64,000 nt of DNA from Sphingobium psychrophilum. GTDB taxonomy: Bacteria > Pseudomonadota > Alphaproteobacteria > Sphingomonadales > Sphingomonadaceae. A program made the position numbers and the translations under genes. The first letter of the stretch is position 1, and every line of letters begins with the position of its first letter. Shown here piece by piece: positions 8,358 to 17,699 of the stretch. Location of the stretch: the NCBI RefSeq assembly GCF_012927105.1, contig NZ_JABBFV010000005.1:221059-285058 (forward strand). Reading direction: 5' to 3'. Below the pieces are notes generated by a model that saw only the letters and a program-made list of their open reading frames with translations, made no database searches and was not told where the DNA came from.

Positions 8358-11300
8358 ACCTCGGCATCTCCGGTCGCCTGACCCGCGCCACCATCATGTC
8401 GCCGCTGACGCCGCTCTTCCTGATGGCGGCGATCGCGGTCGGGCTGCTCGCCATCTTCTCGATTCCCCGCGAGGAGGAGCCGCAGATCAGCGTGCCGATG
8501 GTCGACATCCAGGTGATGGCGCCTGGCCTCGCCGCTGCCGACGCCGTCGAACTGGTCGGCATTCCGCTCGAGACCATCGTCAAGAGCGTCGATGGCGTTG
8601 AGCATGTCTATACCCAGGCCGAAGATGATGGCGTGATGGTGACGGCGCGCTTCCTGGTAGGATCGGACCCCGAGGACGCCGCGACCCGTATCGACGAGAA
8701 GCTGCGCGCCAATTGGGATCGAATCCCGGTGGGCATTCCCGACCCCAAAGTCACGGTGCGCGGGATCAACGACGTCCCCGCAATCGTGCTCACACTCACG
8801 CCCAAGCCGGGGGGCGCTGGGCAATGGAGCGACCAGGCGCTCCACGATCTTGCCACCAAGTTGCGCACCGAGATCGCCAAGGTCGACAATGTCGGCCTGA
8901 CCTTCCTGACCGGCGGCCGTCCCGACGAGATCCGGATCGCACCGGACCCGGCCAGGCTCAACCAGTATGGCGTGCCGCTCGGCAGCGTCATCGAAGCGGC
9001 CGGCCAGGCCAATCGCAGTTTTCCGGCCGGCAGCATTCGCGAGGGCGGCAAGGCGGTTTCCGTCACCGCCGGCCGCACTTTGTCCTCCGCGCAGGAAGTG
9101 GGTATGCTCACCGTCCGCTCGGCGCGCGGCGCGCCGGTCTATCTGCGCGACGTTGCCGCCGTCAGCCAGGGACCACGCGAGGACCAGGCCCGAGCCTGGC
9201 GTTGGGCGCGGAGCGGCGACCAATGGTCGAGCGCGCCTGCTGTCAGCATCGCCATCGCCAAGCGGTCGGGTGCCAACGCGGTTGTCGTCTCTGACGCCGT
9301 GCTGTCCAGGATCGAAAGCCTCAAGGGCAAGCTCATCCCCGCCGGGGTCGATGTCGCGGTCACGCGCAACTATGGCGCGACCGCGAACGAGAAGGCCAAT
9401 GAGCTGCTGTTCCATCTGGCGCTCGCGACCGTCTCCATCGTCGTCCTGATCGGCTTTGCCATCGGCTGGCGCGAGGCCGGCGTGACCGCCGTCGTCATCC
9501 CCACGACGATCCTGCTCACCATGTTCGCCTCGAACCTCATGGGCTACACGATCAACCGCGTCAGCCTGTTCGCGCTGATCTTCTCGATCGGCATCCTGGT
9601 CGACGATGCCATCGTCATGATCGAGAATATCGCCCGCCATTGGGCGATGCCGGACGATCGAACCCGGACGCAGGCCGCGATCGAGGCCGTGGCCGAGGTT
9701 GGCAATCCGACCGTGGTGGCAACCCTCACCGTGGTCGCCGCCTTGCTGCCGATGCTGTTCGTCTCCGGGCTCATGGGCCCCTACATGGCGCCGATCCCGG
9801 TCAACGCCTCGGCGGCGATGGTCTTTTCCTTTTTTGTTGCGGTCGTGATCGCGCCCTGGCTGATGGTTCGCTTCGCGCGCAAGGCGCTGACGGACGGAAC
9901 GGCGCATGCCGGCCACGCACATGACCAGAGCGGCGGCAAGCTGGGCCGGCTCTATGCCCGCGTCGCCCACCGCGTGATCGACAGCCGTGCCTCGGCGCGC
10001 AATTTCCTGATCGCGGTCGGCATCGCCACGCTGCTCGCCTGCTCGATGTTCTATTTCAAGGCCGTGACCGTGAAGTTGCTGCCCTTCGACAACAAGTCGG
10101 AGCTCCAGGTGGTGGTCGATATGCCCGAAGGCACGAGCCTGGAGGCGACCGGCCGGACACTTGAGGATGTGGCGACCGTGGCGCGCAGGCTGCCCGAGGC
10201 AACCGCCATGGAAGCCTATGTCGGGACGTCCGCGCCGTTCAATTTCAACGGCCTCGTCCGCCACTATTTCCTGCGCAACAAGCCGGAGATGGGCGACGTG
10301 ATGGTCGCCTTGTTGCCCAAAGGCGAGCGCGACCGGTCCAGCCACCAGATCGCCCTTGTCCTGCGCGAACAGCTCAAGGCGCTGAAACTGCCCGATGGGG
10401 CGTCGGTCAAGGTGGTCGAGACACCGCCAGGGCCGCCCGTGCTCGCGACCCTGCTGGCTGAGATCTATGGTCCCGATGCACAGACCCGGCAGCGCACCGC
10501 GACCGAACTGGAAAAGATCTTCCGTTCGGTCCCCTATATCGTCGATGTTGACAACAGCTTCGGCCAGCCTCGACCCAAACTGCGCCTGGTCCCGCAGCGG
10601 GACCGCATCGATTATTATGGGCTCTCCGAGCGTCAAGTCGCCGACAGCATCGGCGCGCTGATGGGCAGCCAGACGGTCGGCTATGCGCCGCGCGGCCAAG
10701 GCCGCACGCCATTGCCGATCACCATCGCCTTGCCGCAATCGGCACGGGGATGGTCGCAGACGCTGGCCAGCACGCCGGTCGCGGCAACGCCGGGCGGCGC
10801 GCTGATCGAGCTGGGCGCAATCGTGGATGCGCGCAACGAACAGGGCAGCCTGGCGATTTTCCGGCGCGACGGCCGCTTCGCCGACATGGTCACGGCCGAA
10901 CTCGCCGGCGACTATGAGGCGCCGATCTATGGCATGCTCGCTGTCGACAAGGCGGTCGATGCCTATGACTGGGCGTCCAAAGGCCTCGCCAAGCCGACCA
11001 TACGCCTCAACGGCCAGCCCGAAGATGAAGCCGTCACCTCGCTGCTATGGGACGGCGAGTGGGAAATCACCTGGGTTACCTTCCGCGACATGGGCGCGGC
11101 GTTCATGGTCGCACTGCTCGCCATCTACATCCTTGTCGTCGCCCAGTTCCGCAGTTTTAGGCTGCCGCTGGTGATCCTGACGCCGGTGCCGCTGACGCTG
11201 GTCGGCATCGTCATCGGGCACATGCTGTTTTCGGCGCCCTTCACCGCTACGTCGATGATCGGCTTCATCGCGCTCGCCGGCATCATCGTGCGCAATTCGA

Positions 11301-11572
11301 TACTGCTGGTCGATTTCATCCGACACACCGCGACACCCGGCAAGCCGCTGCGCGACGTGCTGATCGAGGCGGGCGCGATCCGGTTCAAGCCGATCGTGCT
11401 GACGGCCGGGGCGGCGATGATCGGCGCGGCCGTGATCCTCACCGACCCAATCTTCCAGGGTCTTGCAATCTCGTTGCTTTTCGGCCTTGCTTCTTCGACC
11501 CTGCTCACCGTTCTCGTCATCCCGGCGATCTATGTCGTGCTGCGGGATGACGGGAAAAGCGCGACACGATGA
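8354..11572 (+). CDS. RND efflux transporter, inner-membrane pump
   Basis: A 1072-residue AcrB-type proton-driven pump with twelve predicted membrane helices and two large periplasmic loops. The paired aspartates of the proton relay are Asp417-Asp418 in transmembrane helix 4 (GILVDDAIVMIENI). The N-terminal SIPREEEPQISVPMVDI is typical of the HAE branch. A short histidine-rich cytoplasmic stretch (His518, His521, His523) follows the first half. It is translationally coupled to the adaptor and to the downstream ArsR gene by four-base overlaps. The substrate is unknown; the context of sulfide oxidation and rhodanese suggests a sulfur compound or a thiol-reactive toxin, which is inference. Confidence 0.93.
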   Translation: MNLGISGRLTRATIMSPLTPLFLMAAIAVGLLAIFSIPREEEPQISVPMVDIQVMAPGLAAADAVELVGIPLETIVKSVDGVEHVYTQAEDDGVMVTARFLVGSDPEDAATRIDEKLRANWDRIPVGIPDPKVTVRGINDVPAIVLTLTPKPGGAGQWSDQALHDLATKLRTEIAKVDNVGLTFLTGGRPDEIRIAPDPARLNQYGVPLGSVIEAAGQANRSFPAGSIREGGKAVSVTAGRTLSSAQEVGMLTVRSARGAPVYLRDVAAVSQGPREDQARAWRWARSGDQWSSAPAVSIAIAKRSGANAVVVSDAVLSRIESLKGKLIPAGVDVAVTRNYGATANEKANELLFHLALATVSIVVLIGFAIGWREAGVTAVVIPTTILLTMFASNLMGYTINRVSLFALIFSIGILVDDAIVMIENIARHWAMPDDRTRTQAAIEAVAEVGNPTVVATLTVVAALLPMLFVSGLMGPYMAPIPVNASAAMVFSFFVAVVIAPWLMVRFARKALTDGTAHAGHAHDQSGGKLGRLYARVAHRVIDSRASARNFLIAVGIATLLACSMFYFKAVTVKLLPFDNKSELQVVVDMPEGTSLEATGRTLEDVATVARRLPEATAMEAYVGTSAPFNFNGLVRHYFLRNKPEMGDVMVALLPKGERDRSSHQIALVLREQLKALKLPDGASVKVVETPPGPPVLATLLAEIYGPDAQTRQRTATELEKIFRSVPYIVDVDNSFGQPRPKLRLVPQRDRIDYYGLSERQVADSIGALMGSQTVGYAPRGQGRTPLPITIALPQSARGWSQTLASTPVAATPGGALIELGAIVDARNEQGSLAIFRRDGRFADMVTAELAGDYEAPIYGMLAVDKAVDAYDWASKGLAKPTIRLNGQPEDEAVTSLLWDGEWEITWVTFRDMGAAFMVALLAIYILVVAQFRSFRLPLVILTPVPLTLVGIVIGHMLFSAPFTATSMIGFIALAGIIVRNSILLVDFIRHTATPGKPLRDVLIEAGAIRFKPIVLTAGAAMIGAAVILTDPIFQGLAISLLFGLASSTLLTVLVIPAIYVVLRDDGKSATR

Positions 11573-11892
11573 TGGCCTGGAGTGCTGCCGCCGAAATGCT
11601 CTGCGAGCGTGCGACGGAAGTCGCCGACCTGCTCAAGCTGGTGGCCAACGAGCAAAGACTGCTGCTGCTGTGCCGCCTGCGCGAGGGCGAGGCTTCGGTG
11701 GGCGAACTGGTGGGATTGTGCGGCCTGTCCCAATCCAGCGTTTCCCAGCATCTGGGGAAGATGCGCGAGGGCGGCCTGGTGCAAACCCGCCGTGAAGCGA
11801 CCACGATCTACTATAGCATGGCAAACCCCCATGTGGATGCGCTGATGGAATTCCTGTGCAGCCGTTTCGGGCGAACGGAAGAGCATATATGA
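11569..11892 (+). CDS. ArsR-family repressor, BigR/SqrR-like persulfide sensor
   Basis: A 107-residue winged-helix ArsR protein. Cys35 (RLLLLC) and Cys97 (EFLC) occupy positions equivalent to the two cysteines that form a tetrasulfide or disulfide in BigR and SqrR, sensors of reactive sulfur. The spacing is 62 residues here against 66 in BigR as I recall it, a small deletion before the last helix. The DNA-reading helix is GLSQSSVSQHLGKMRE. It overlaps the RND pump stop by four bases, so it is the last gene of the operon it most likely represses, together with the divergent sqr arm. Metal sensing is less likely because no alpha3 CxC motif is present. Confidence 0.87.
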   Translation: MMAWSAAAEMLCERATEVADLLKLVANEQRLLLLCRLREGEASVGELVGLCGLSQSSVSQHLGKMREGGLVQTRREATTIYYSMANPHVDALMEFLCSRFGRTEEHI

Positions 11893-12244
11893 GAAATGGA
11901 TAGGCGGCCGCCTTGGTGTTCCTGAAAGTGCTACCCACGGAATCCGGCACCTACAGACCTGTTCCGCACCGTCGCGACGCAATTCGAACGGAGCTATTGC
12001 ATGCTATCGATATTGTCATGCGCGAAGCAGCTCGCCCGACATTATGGCTATACAGAATTCACGAGACCATCGGCACGTGTCCGTGCGGCACTTTCCCGCT
12101 CCACTCGACGTAGCGAAACGCGCCTACCGTCACGAGTTCTGGCGTCCGGCGACGGTCGTTGCTTCAGCATAAGGGCCTCTACGGATATCGGCAAAGGAAG
12201 ATAGCGCCGAGACAGGAAACATTGATTTCTGCTGGAGAAGTGCA
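11893..12244. other. Intergenic region before catalase
   Basis: About 350 bases with no supported gene. The catalase ribosome binding site lies at its right end. I see no palindrome resembling the operators elsewhere in the window. Confidence 0.45.
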
Positions 12245-13738
12245 ATGACCGACCGGGAAGATGAGCGCGGGTCCACGATGAGCACAGGTGCTCCGGCGCT
12301 GAGCGATCGCAACTCGCTGACGGTTGGTCCGGATGGCCCGATTCTACTTCAGGATGTCCATTTTCTCGAGCAAATGGCGCACTTCAACCGCGAAAAGGTC
12401 CCCGAACGGCAACCGCATGCCAAAGGTTCGGGCGCTTTCGGTATATTCCAAACGACCAAGGACGTTTCCGCCTATACCAAGGCTGCCCTGTTCCAGCCGG
12501 GCACAACTACTGACATGCTCGCGCGCTTTTCTACCGTTGCCGGCGAGGCCGGCAGTCCCGACACTTGGCGCGATGTGCGTGGCTTCTCGCTTAAATTCTA
12601 CACCGACGAAGGCAATTATGATCTGGTCGGCAACAACACGCCGATATTCTTCATTCGCGATGCAATGAAATTTCCGCACTTCATCCGCAGTCAGAAGCGT
12701 TTGCCGGATTCGGGTCTGCGCGACAATCATATGCAGTGGGACTTCTGGACCAGTAATCCGGAATCCGCCCATCAGGTGACCTATCTCATGGGCGAACGCG
12801 GTCTGCCCCGCACTTGGCGCAACATGAACGGCTACGGCTCCCACACTTATATGTGGATCAACGCCGAAGGCGAGAGATTCTGGGTGAAATATCACTTTCA
12901 CACCAATCAGGGCATGGCCTTCTTTACCAATGCCGAAGCCGCGGCAATGGCGGGGGCCGATGCGGATTTCCATCGCCGCGACCTGTTTGAAGCCATTGCG
13001 CGCGGCGAGCATCCCAGTTGGGCGCTGTCTGTCCAGATCATGCCCTATGCAGATGCCAGCGCCTACCGGATCAACCCGTTCGATCTGACCAAGACCTGGT
13101 CGCATGCGGATTATCCGCTGATCCCGGTGGGCGCGATGACGCTCAATCGCAATCCGGAGAATTTCTTCGCCCAGATCGAACAGGCAGCGTTCTCACCAGG
13201 AAACACGGTGCCGGGCATCGGCCTGTCGCCCGACAAGATGCTGCTCGGCCGGGCGTTCGCCTACAACGACGCGCAGCGTAACCGCATCGGCACCAACTTT
13301 CACCAACTGCCGGTCAACCAGCCGAAGGTAGCGGTTAACACCTACATGTTCGACGGCCAGATGGCCTATCATCACAGCGGTAGCGCTCCGGTGTACGCGC
13401 CCAACAGCGGCGGCAGAAGCTGGGCGGACGAAACAGGGCCTGTTGCGGACGGCTGGGAGGCCGACGGTCCAATGGTTCGCAGCGCCTATACGCTGCGCGC
13501 CGAGGACGATGACTTCATGCAACCCGGGATCATGGTCCGCGACGTGTTTAATGACGGGCAGCGGACGAAGCTGGTCGATCAGGTCGCGGGCAGTCTGCTC
13601 GGCGGCGTCCGCTCGCCGGTTCTTGAGCGGGCGTTCGAATATTGGAAGAGCATAGATGCCGATGTCGGCCGCCGGATCGAGCAAAGCGTCCGCAGCGGCG
13701 GCGCACCGAAGCCGTCGGAGGGCATGGGCGAGGGCTGA
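12245..13738 (+). CDS. katA: Catalase, clade 3 (small subunit)
   Basis: A 497-residue haem catalase that converts hydrogen peroxide to water and oxygen. The distal His58 ([10 protein letters not shown]), Asn131 ([10 protein letters not shown]) and proximal haem ligand Tyr340 (RAFAYNDAQ, with Arg336) are all present. The short length without a C-terminal flavodoxin-like domain places it among the small-subunit NADPH-binding enzymes. The ATG at 12245 has GGAG eight bases upstream. It stands alone on the plus strand between the sulfide module and the decayed metal locus. The glutamine at position 56, where most homologues have a hydrophobic residue next to the active His, is a minor oddity. Confidence 0.96.
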   Translation: MTDREDERGSTMSTGAPALSDRNSLTVGPDGPILLQDVHFLEQMAHFNREKVPERQPHAKGSGAFGIFQTTKDVSAYTKAALFQPGTTTDMLARFSTVAGEAGSPDTWRDVRGFSLKFYTDEGNYDLVGNNTPIFFIRDAMKFPHFIRSQKRLPDSGLRDNHMQWDFWTSNPESAHQVTYLMGERGLPRTWRNMNGYGSHTYMWINAEGERFWVKYHFHTNQGMAFFTNAEAAAMAGADADFHRRDLFEAIARGEHPSWALSVQIMPYADASAYRINPFDLTKTWSHADYPLIPVGAMTLNRNPENFFAQIEQAAFSPGNTVPGIGLSPDKMLLGRAFAYNDAQRNRIGTNFHQLPVNQPKVAVNTYMFDGQMAYHHSGSAPVYAPNSGGRSWADETGPVADGWEADGPMVRSAYTLRAEDDDFMQPGIMVRDVFNDGQRTKLVDQVAGSLLGGVRSPVLERAFEYWKSIDADVGRRIEQSVRSGGAPKPSEGMGEG

Positions 13739-13816
13739 TCATCGGCTATACGGGCGATAAATCGTCTGAGGCGTTTCGAACAGGGGTCGGTCGTTACGGC
13801 TCCTCTAGAGACTCTC

Positions 13817-14047
13817 ATGCACGATAGCTTTTCGCGGGAGGTGAAGATCAAGCTGGCACTTGAAAATTGCTCCGCCTTAAAGGGCTTCATCAATGTCATG
13901 GAGGAACTGGTCTCGGTTCTCTATCTTCCTGCGACGCATGCCATACATACGATCGATCGCGATTTGGAGCGCAAGGAGGCCCGCGCCCCGCTTGATCCGC
14001 CCAGCGTGTATTCGATCGCCATTGCGTCGCAGACAGTCCGAACGTGA
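13817..14047 (+). CDS. Hypothetical small protein coupled to ArsO-like gene
   Basis: A possible 76-residue protein with no family I recognise. Its TGA stop overlaps the GTG start of the next gene in a GTGA pattern typical of translational coupling, and its third-codon positions are moderately GC-rich. No ribosome binding site is visible before the ATG at 13817. The central part ([17 protein letters not shown]) is hydrophobic and helical. It may be real or chance; weak support. Confidence 0.33.
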   Translation: MHDSFSREVKIKLALENCSALKGFINVMEELVSVLYLPATHAIHTIDRDLERKEARAPLDPPSVYSIAIASQTVRT

Positions 14048-15123
14048 CACTCTTCGAAAAGGATATCGTCGTCATCGGCGGCGGGCAGGCCGGTCTTTCG
14101 ATGGGCTGGCATCTGCTGCGGTCCCAACGCGACTTCGTTGTCCTTGACGACGGGACGCTGCCCGGCGGGGCCTGGCGCCATGGCTGGGATTCGCTGCGGC
14201 TGTTCTCGCCGGCGGCCTATAGCTCGCTGCCGGGATGGCAGATGCCTCCGCCAGGCCATTATGGCTTCCCCACCCGTGATGATGTGATCGCATATCTCGC
14301 GGCCTATGAGACGCGATACGACTTTCCGGTCGAACGCCCCGTCCAGGTGTCACAGCTGCACAAGGCGGACGATGGCCGGCTGCGAGTCGAGACGGATCGC
14401 GGAAGCTGGCTGGCGAAGACGGTGATCGGGGCGACGGGAACCTGGAGCCACCCCTTTATCCCGGACATTCCCGGCCGTTCCAGCTTTGCCGGCATCCAGC
14501 TCCACTCCGCGCACTATGTCCGGCCCGACGTTTTTGCGGGCAAGACGGTGCTGGTGGTCGGCGGCGGCAATTCGGGCGCGCAGATCCATGCCGAGATCTC
14601 GCAAGTGGCGCATTCGAACTGGGTTACGCAAAGCCCGCCGGTCTTCCTGCCCGATGATGTCGATGGGCGTGCGCTGTTCGAGCGCGCCACGGCCATGCAT
14701 CGTGGCGAAGCCATTGCCGGACCCGCGCTCGGCTTCGCGAACATCGTCATGGTGCCTCCGGTTCGCGAGGCGCGGGATCGTGGCGCGCTCGCCAACGTGC
14801 GGCCATTTATTCAGATGACCCCAAATGGCGTTGTCTGGCCCGAAGCGGCGGAAACGAAGGTCGATGCTATCATCTGGTGCACCGGCTTTCGCGCCGCGCT
14901 GGGTTTTCTGGGCGATCTTGGATTCGTCGGCGATGACGGGCGCGTGGCGGTAAATGCTCTTGGCCAGGCCGAAGCGGAACCGCGGCTCTGGCTGCACGGC
15001 TATGGTGACTGGACCGGCTTTGCTTCCGCCACGTTGATCGGAAGCGGACGCAGGGCTCGCGCGATCGTGCGGGCCATCGTCGCGAGCGACGCGGCGCAAG
15101 CAGCAAGCACGGCCTTTAGGTAA
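14044..15123 (+). CDS. arsO: ArsO-like flavin-dependent monooxygenase
   Basis: A 359-residue flavoprotein monooxygenase. The FAD site is [17 protein letters not shown] near the N-terminus and the NADPH site is [12 protein letters not shown] around residue 175, the two-Rossmann order of class B monooxygenases. The resemblance to ArsO, a flavin monooxygenase often found beside arsR and arsenic permeases, is supported by the adjacent arsR remnant, ArsP-like permease and thioredoxin-like gene. The start is GTG at 14044, overlapping a small upstream frame. A role in arsenical or other toxic-compound oxidation is inferred from context. Confidence 0.82.
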   Translation: MTLFEKDIVVIGGGQAGLSMGWHLLRSQRDFVVLDDGTLPGGAWRHGWDSLRLFSPAAYSSLPGWQMPPPGHYGFPTRDDVIAYLAAYETRYDFPVERPVQVSQLHKADDGRLRVETDRGSWLAKTVIGATGTWSHPFIPDIPGRSSFAGIQLHSAHYVRPDVFAGKTVLVVGGGNSGAQIHAEISQVAHSNWVTQSPPVFLPDDVDGRALFERATAMHRGEAIAGPALGFANIVMVPPVREARDRGALANVRPFIQMTPNGVVWPEAAETKVDAIIWCTGFRAALGFLGDLGFVGDDGRVAVNALGQAEAEPRLWLHGYGDWTGFASATLIGSGRRARAIVRAIVASDAAQAASTAFR

Positions 15124-15171
15124 ATATGCGGATATTGGCATGGGCAGGCGCGGCATATCGAGGTTGCATGC

Positions 15172-15460
15172 TTGTCACCAACCCCATGGCCGCCTGTCCG
15201 AGCCAATTTGCCCGGGGCCCTCGCCGTTCTTTGGGACGGCGAAGACCACTGTGTCTGTGAGCTCATGGAAGTCCTCGACGTCTCCCAGTCGCGCAGGTCG
15301 CGACAAATGGGGCGGACTCAAGGCCACCGGTCTCCTCGTCGACCGGCGCGATACCCAATGGGCGCGCTATCACCGTAATCCCCGAATCGCGCCAGAGATC
15401 GCGGCGATCGTCACGGCGATGCTGGATGCGCTCCCGTCCGATGCTGGAAAGGCGCTCTGA
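15172..15460 (+). pseudogene. arsR: arsR, frameshifted with degenerate N-terminus
   Basis: The remnant of an ArsR repressor of the type with a CxC metal site in the recognition region (CVCELMEVLDVSQSR). The first part is read in one frame up to SRQMG; the rest (GLKATGLLVDRRDTQWARYH) is read in the next frame. Removing one G from the run at 15309-15312 restores a continuous winged helix. The expected N-terminal helix before ALAVLWDGE is not recognisable, so the gene is probably truly broken rather than a sequencing slip alone. It ends three bases before the permease gene, which it presumably once controlled. Confidence 0.8.
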
Positions 15461-15462
15461 GA

Positions 15463-16518
15463 ATGGCGACGCGATCGACCGCCCCCTCGCCGTGGCGGCG
15501 GTCGGCGTCGGCCTGGAGCATGGGCTTGATCGTCACGCTGATCGCTTGGTTTGCGATCTATCGCCAACTCCAGCCCTTTTCCAACTGGGCCGCTGCCCAT
15601 CTGCCGATCCAGCCGGGCACATCGCTGGCCGAGGCCGTCTCCTTCTTCCTGTATGACACCGCCAAAGTGTTGATGCTGCTGACCCTTGTGGTCTTCGCCA
15701 TGGGCGTGGTTCGCACTTGGTTTTCTCCCGAGCGAACCCGCGCCATCCTCACGGGGCGGCGGGAAGGCTTTGGAAATGTGGTGGCGGCCGGGCTGGGTAT
15801 CTTCACGCCCTTCTGCTCCTGCTCCGCCGTCCCGCTGTTCGTGGGGTTCGTCTCGGCAGGGATCCCGCTGGGGGTGACTTTCTCCTTCCTGATCGCGGCT
15901 CCGATGATCAACGAGGTCGCGCTTGGCCTGCTCTTCGCCCTGCTCGGCTGGAAGGTGGCACTGACCTATTTGGCGTTCGGACTCAGCATCGCGATCGTCG
16001 CCGGCTGGGTGATCGGCCGCCTCCACCTCGAAGGCTGGCTCGAAAGCTGGGTGCGCGACCTGCGAACCGCGCCCGTCGATCTCGAGGCGCAGCGGTTGAG
16101 CCTAGTCGACAGGTTCGAAGCGGGATGGGATGCCGTTCGCGACATTGTGGGCCGCGTGTGGATCTGGATCATCGCGGGTATCGCGGCAGGCGCCTTCATC
16201 CATGGTTATGTGCCGGCCGAGCTTCTGTCCCGTATCATGGGGCAAGGCGCATGGTGGTCGGTGCCGGCCGCGGTCCTCCTGGGCATTCCGATGTATTCCA
16301 ATGCCGCCGGGATCATTCCCGTCGTGGAGGCGCTGCTGGGCAAGGGCGCCGCGCTGGGAACGGTGCTGGCCTTCATGATGTCGGTTATCGCGCTGTCGCT
16401 CCCCGAAATGATCATCCTGCGCAAGGTGCTCAGCATCAGGCTGATTTTGGTTTTCATCGGGGTGGTCGCGACCGGCATCCTGGCGGTCGGCTTTCTCTTC
16501 AACGCCCTCTTCGCCTGA
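15463..16518 (+). CDS. ArsP/UPF0718-type permease
   Basis: A 351-residue inner-membrane permease with about eight helices in two repeats. The signature FTPFCSCSAVPLFVGFVSAGIPLG and the second repeat IPMYSNAAGIIPVVEALL are those of the UPF0718 family, whose member ArsP exports trivalent organoarsenicals. The FCSCS cysteines are part of the family motif. It lies between an arsR remnant and a thioredoxin-like gene, a common arrangement. The precise substrate is uncertain because the family includes permeases with other proposed substrates. The ATG at 15463 follows the arsR remnant directly. Confidence 0.87.
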   Translation: MATRSTAPSPWRRSASAWSMGLIVTLIAWFAIYRQLQPFSNWAAAHLPIQPGTSLAEAVSFFLYDTAKVLMLLTLVVFAMGVVRTWFSPERTRAILTGRREGFGNVVAAGLGIFTPFCSCSAVPLFVGFVSAGIPLGVTFSFLIAAPMINEVALGLLFALLGWKVALTYLAFGLSIAIVAGWVIGRLHLEGWLESWVRDLRTAPVDLEAQRLSLVDRFEAGWDAVRDIVGRVWIWIIAGIAAGAFIHGYVPAELLSRIMGQGAWWSVPAAVLLGIPMYSNAAGIIPVVEALLGKGAALGTVLAFMMSVIALSLPEMIILRKVLSIRLILVFIGVVATGILAVGFLFNALFA

Positions 16519-16528
16519 AAGGACAGTC

Positions 16529-16765
16529 ATGAAGAACATCAAGATACTCGGCCCCGGATGCAAGCGATGCCAGGCAACGGAGGACATGATTCGGGCAGAA
16601 GCCGGCAAGCTTGGTGTGGACATGACGATCGAGAAAGTCACCGACTATGCCGCAATGGCGCAATTTGGCGTGATGTCGACGCCCGCCGTCGTGATCGACG
16701 GGAAGGTTGTGCATGCTGGCGGGCTGCCCAAGCAAGAAGACATCGGTAAGTGGCTGGGGGCGTGA
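16529..16765 (+). CDS. Small thioredoxin-like redox-active disulfide protein
   Basis: A 78-residue thioredoxin-fold protein of the redox-active disulfide protein type. The active site is Cys11-Lys-Arg-Cys14 in GPGCKRCQATE, followed by the cis-proline region STPAVVIDGKVV. AAAGGACAGTC precedes the ATG at 16529, ten bases after the permease stop. Such proteins are frequently encoded next to UPF0718 permeases, probably delivering reduced thiols or substrate to them. The length is normal for the family. Confidence 0.9.
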   Translation: MKNIKILGPGCKRCQATEDMIRAEAGKLGVDMTIEKVTDYAAMAQFGVMSTPAVVIDGKVVHAGGLPKQEDIGKWLGA

Positions 16766-16857
16766 GGCCGGTCCAGCGCCTTTTTTCCTTTGCGGGACGA
16801 ACTCAACGCGCAACCTGCTCGCCATCAAGCTTAGAATAGGTGATCCGGAGGAAAAGT

Positions 16858-17500
16858 ATGAACTGGCCACTCCATCTTCGGTAAGCCACTTGATCACGCC
16901 GGTCGGCACCAACCATAGTGCATATTCATGCCCACGAACGCATTGTGCTTCACGATATCGGCGCCGGCGTTCAAATGAGCGGTCATATTCAATGTCGCCC
17001 ATATTTTGATCGAGGCGACCGCAGGACTCAAGATCGGTTCACTCGTGCTTCTTGCCGATGCCGGGCATAACCTGATCGACGTTGCTGGGCTGCTGATCGC
17101 ATGAGGGGCAGCGACTGCCGTCCGAAAGCGGCAATCGGAGCGCTTACCTAATGGGTTGGGCCGCTCCGCCATCCTTGCTGCGCTCGGCAACGCAATCGCG
17201 ATTCTGATAGGCGTGGGTGCGGTGGCCCTGGAAGCCTTCGAGCGCTTTTCGACGCCGGTTGAACCGCTGGCCCTGCCTACCCTAATCATTTTCGCCATTG
17301 GCATCGCTATCAATACCGGAACGGTGCTGCTCTTCCAAAAAGACGGAAGAACGATTTCAATGCAAAGGTGCCTTCCTGCACATGGCAGCCGACACCGGGG
17401 CATCGGCGGGCGTCGCGATCGCTCCGGAGGTCTTCTCGCAACGGGCTGGCTGTGGCTCGATCCGCTTGTCGCGACTCTGGTGAGCCTCTTCTTCGCATAG
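16858..17500 (+). pseudogene. Cation diffusion facilitator (CzcD/ZitB-like), decayed
   Basis: The remains of a zinc/cobalt CDF exporter. The metal-site segment LLADAGHNLIDVAGLLIA is intact, then a TGA at 17102 replaces the tryptophan expected in AWGA. The same frame continues through GLGRSAILAALGNAIAILIGVGAVALEAFERF to LLFQKDGR. A frame change follows near 17345 (GAFLHMAADTGASAGV is in another frame), the frame returns near 17430 (TGWLWLDPLVATL), and an early TAG stands at 17498. The start is uncertain: a strong GGAGGAAAA precedes an ATG at 16858 that meets a stop after eight codons. At least four lesions make it non-functional. Confidence 0.82.
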
Positions 17501-17699
17501 ACATCGTTCGGATCGCTCAAATCGTCCTTGGGATTTTCGTTAGACGCCGAGCCGGCTTCGGTGAAGAAACGTGCGGTCGACAAATGTTTTTGATCCCGAC
17601 CGGGTGTCACGGCCGTCCACGATCCCCACTGGATTGCGGCGACTCTGCCTGCTACCGCGTGCCGGATCGGCATATGCAGAATCAGTTACGAGATGTGCC

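Noticed and set aside
8204..10738. An 844-codon open frame antisense to the RND adaptor and pump
   Set aside because: It mirrors the codon bias of a certain pump gene, is rich in Arg, His, Asp and Gly, and has no domain.
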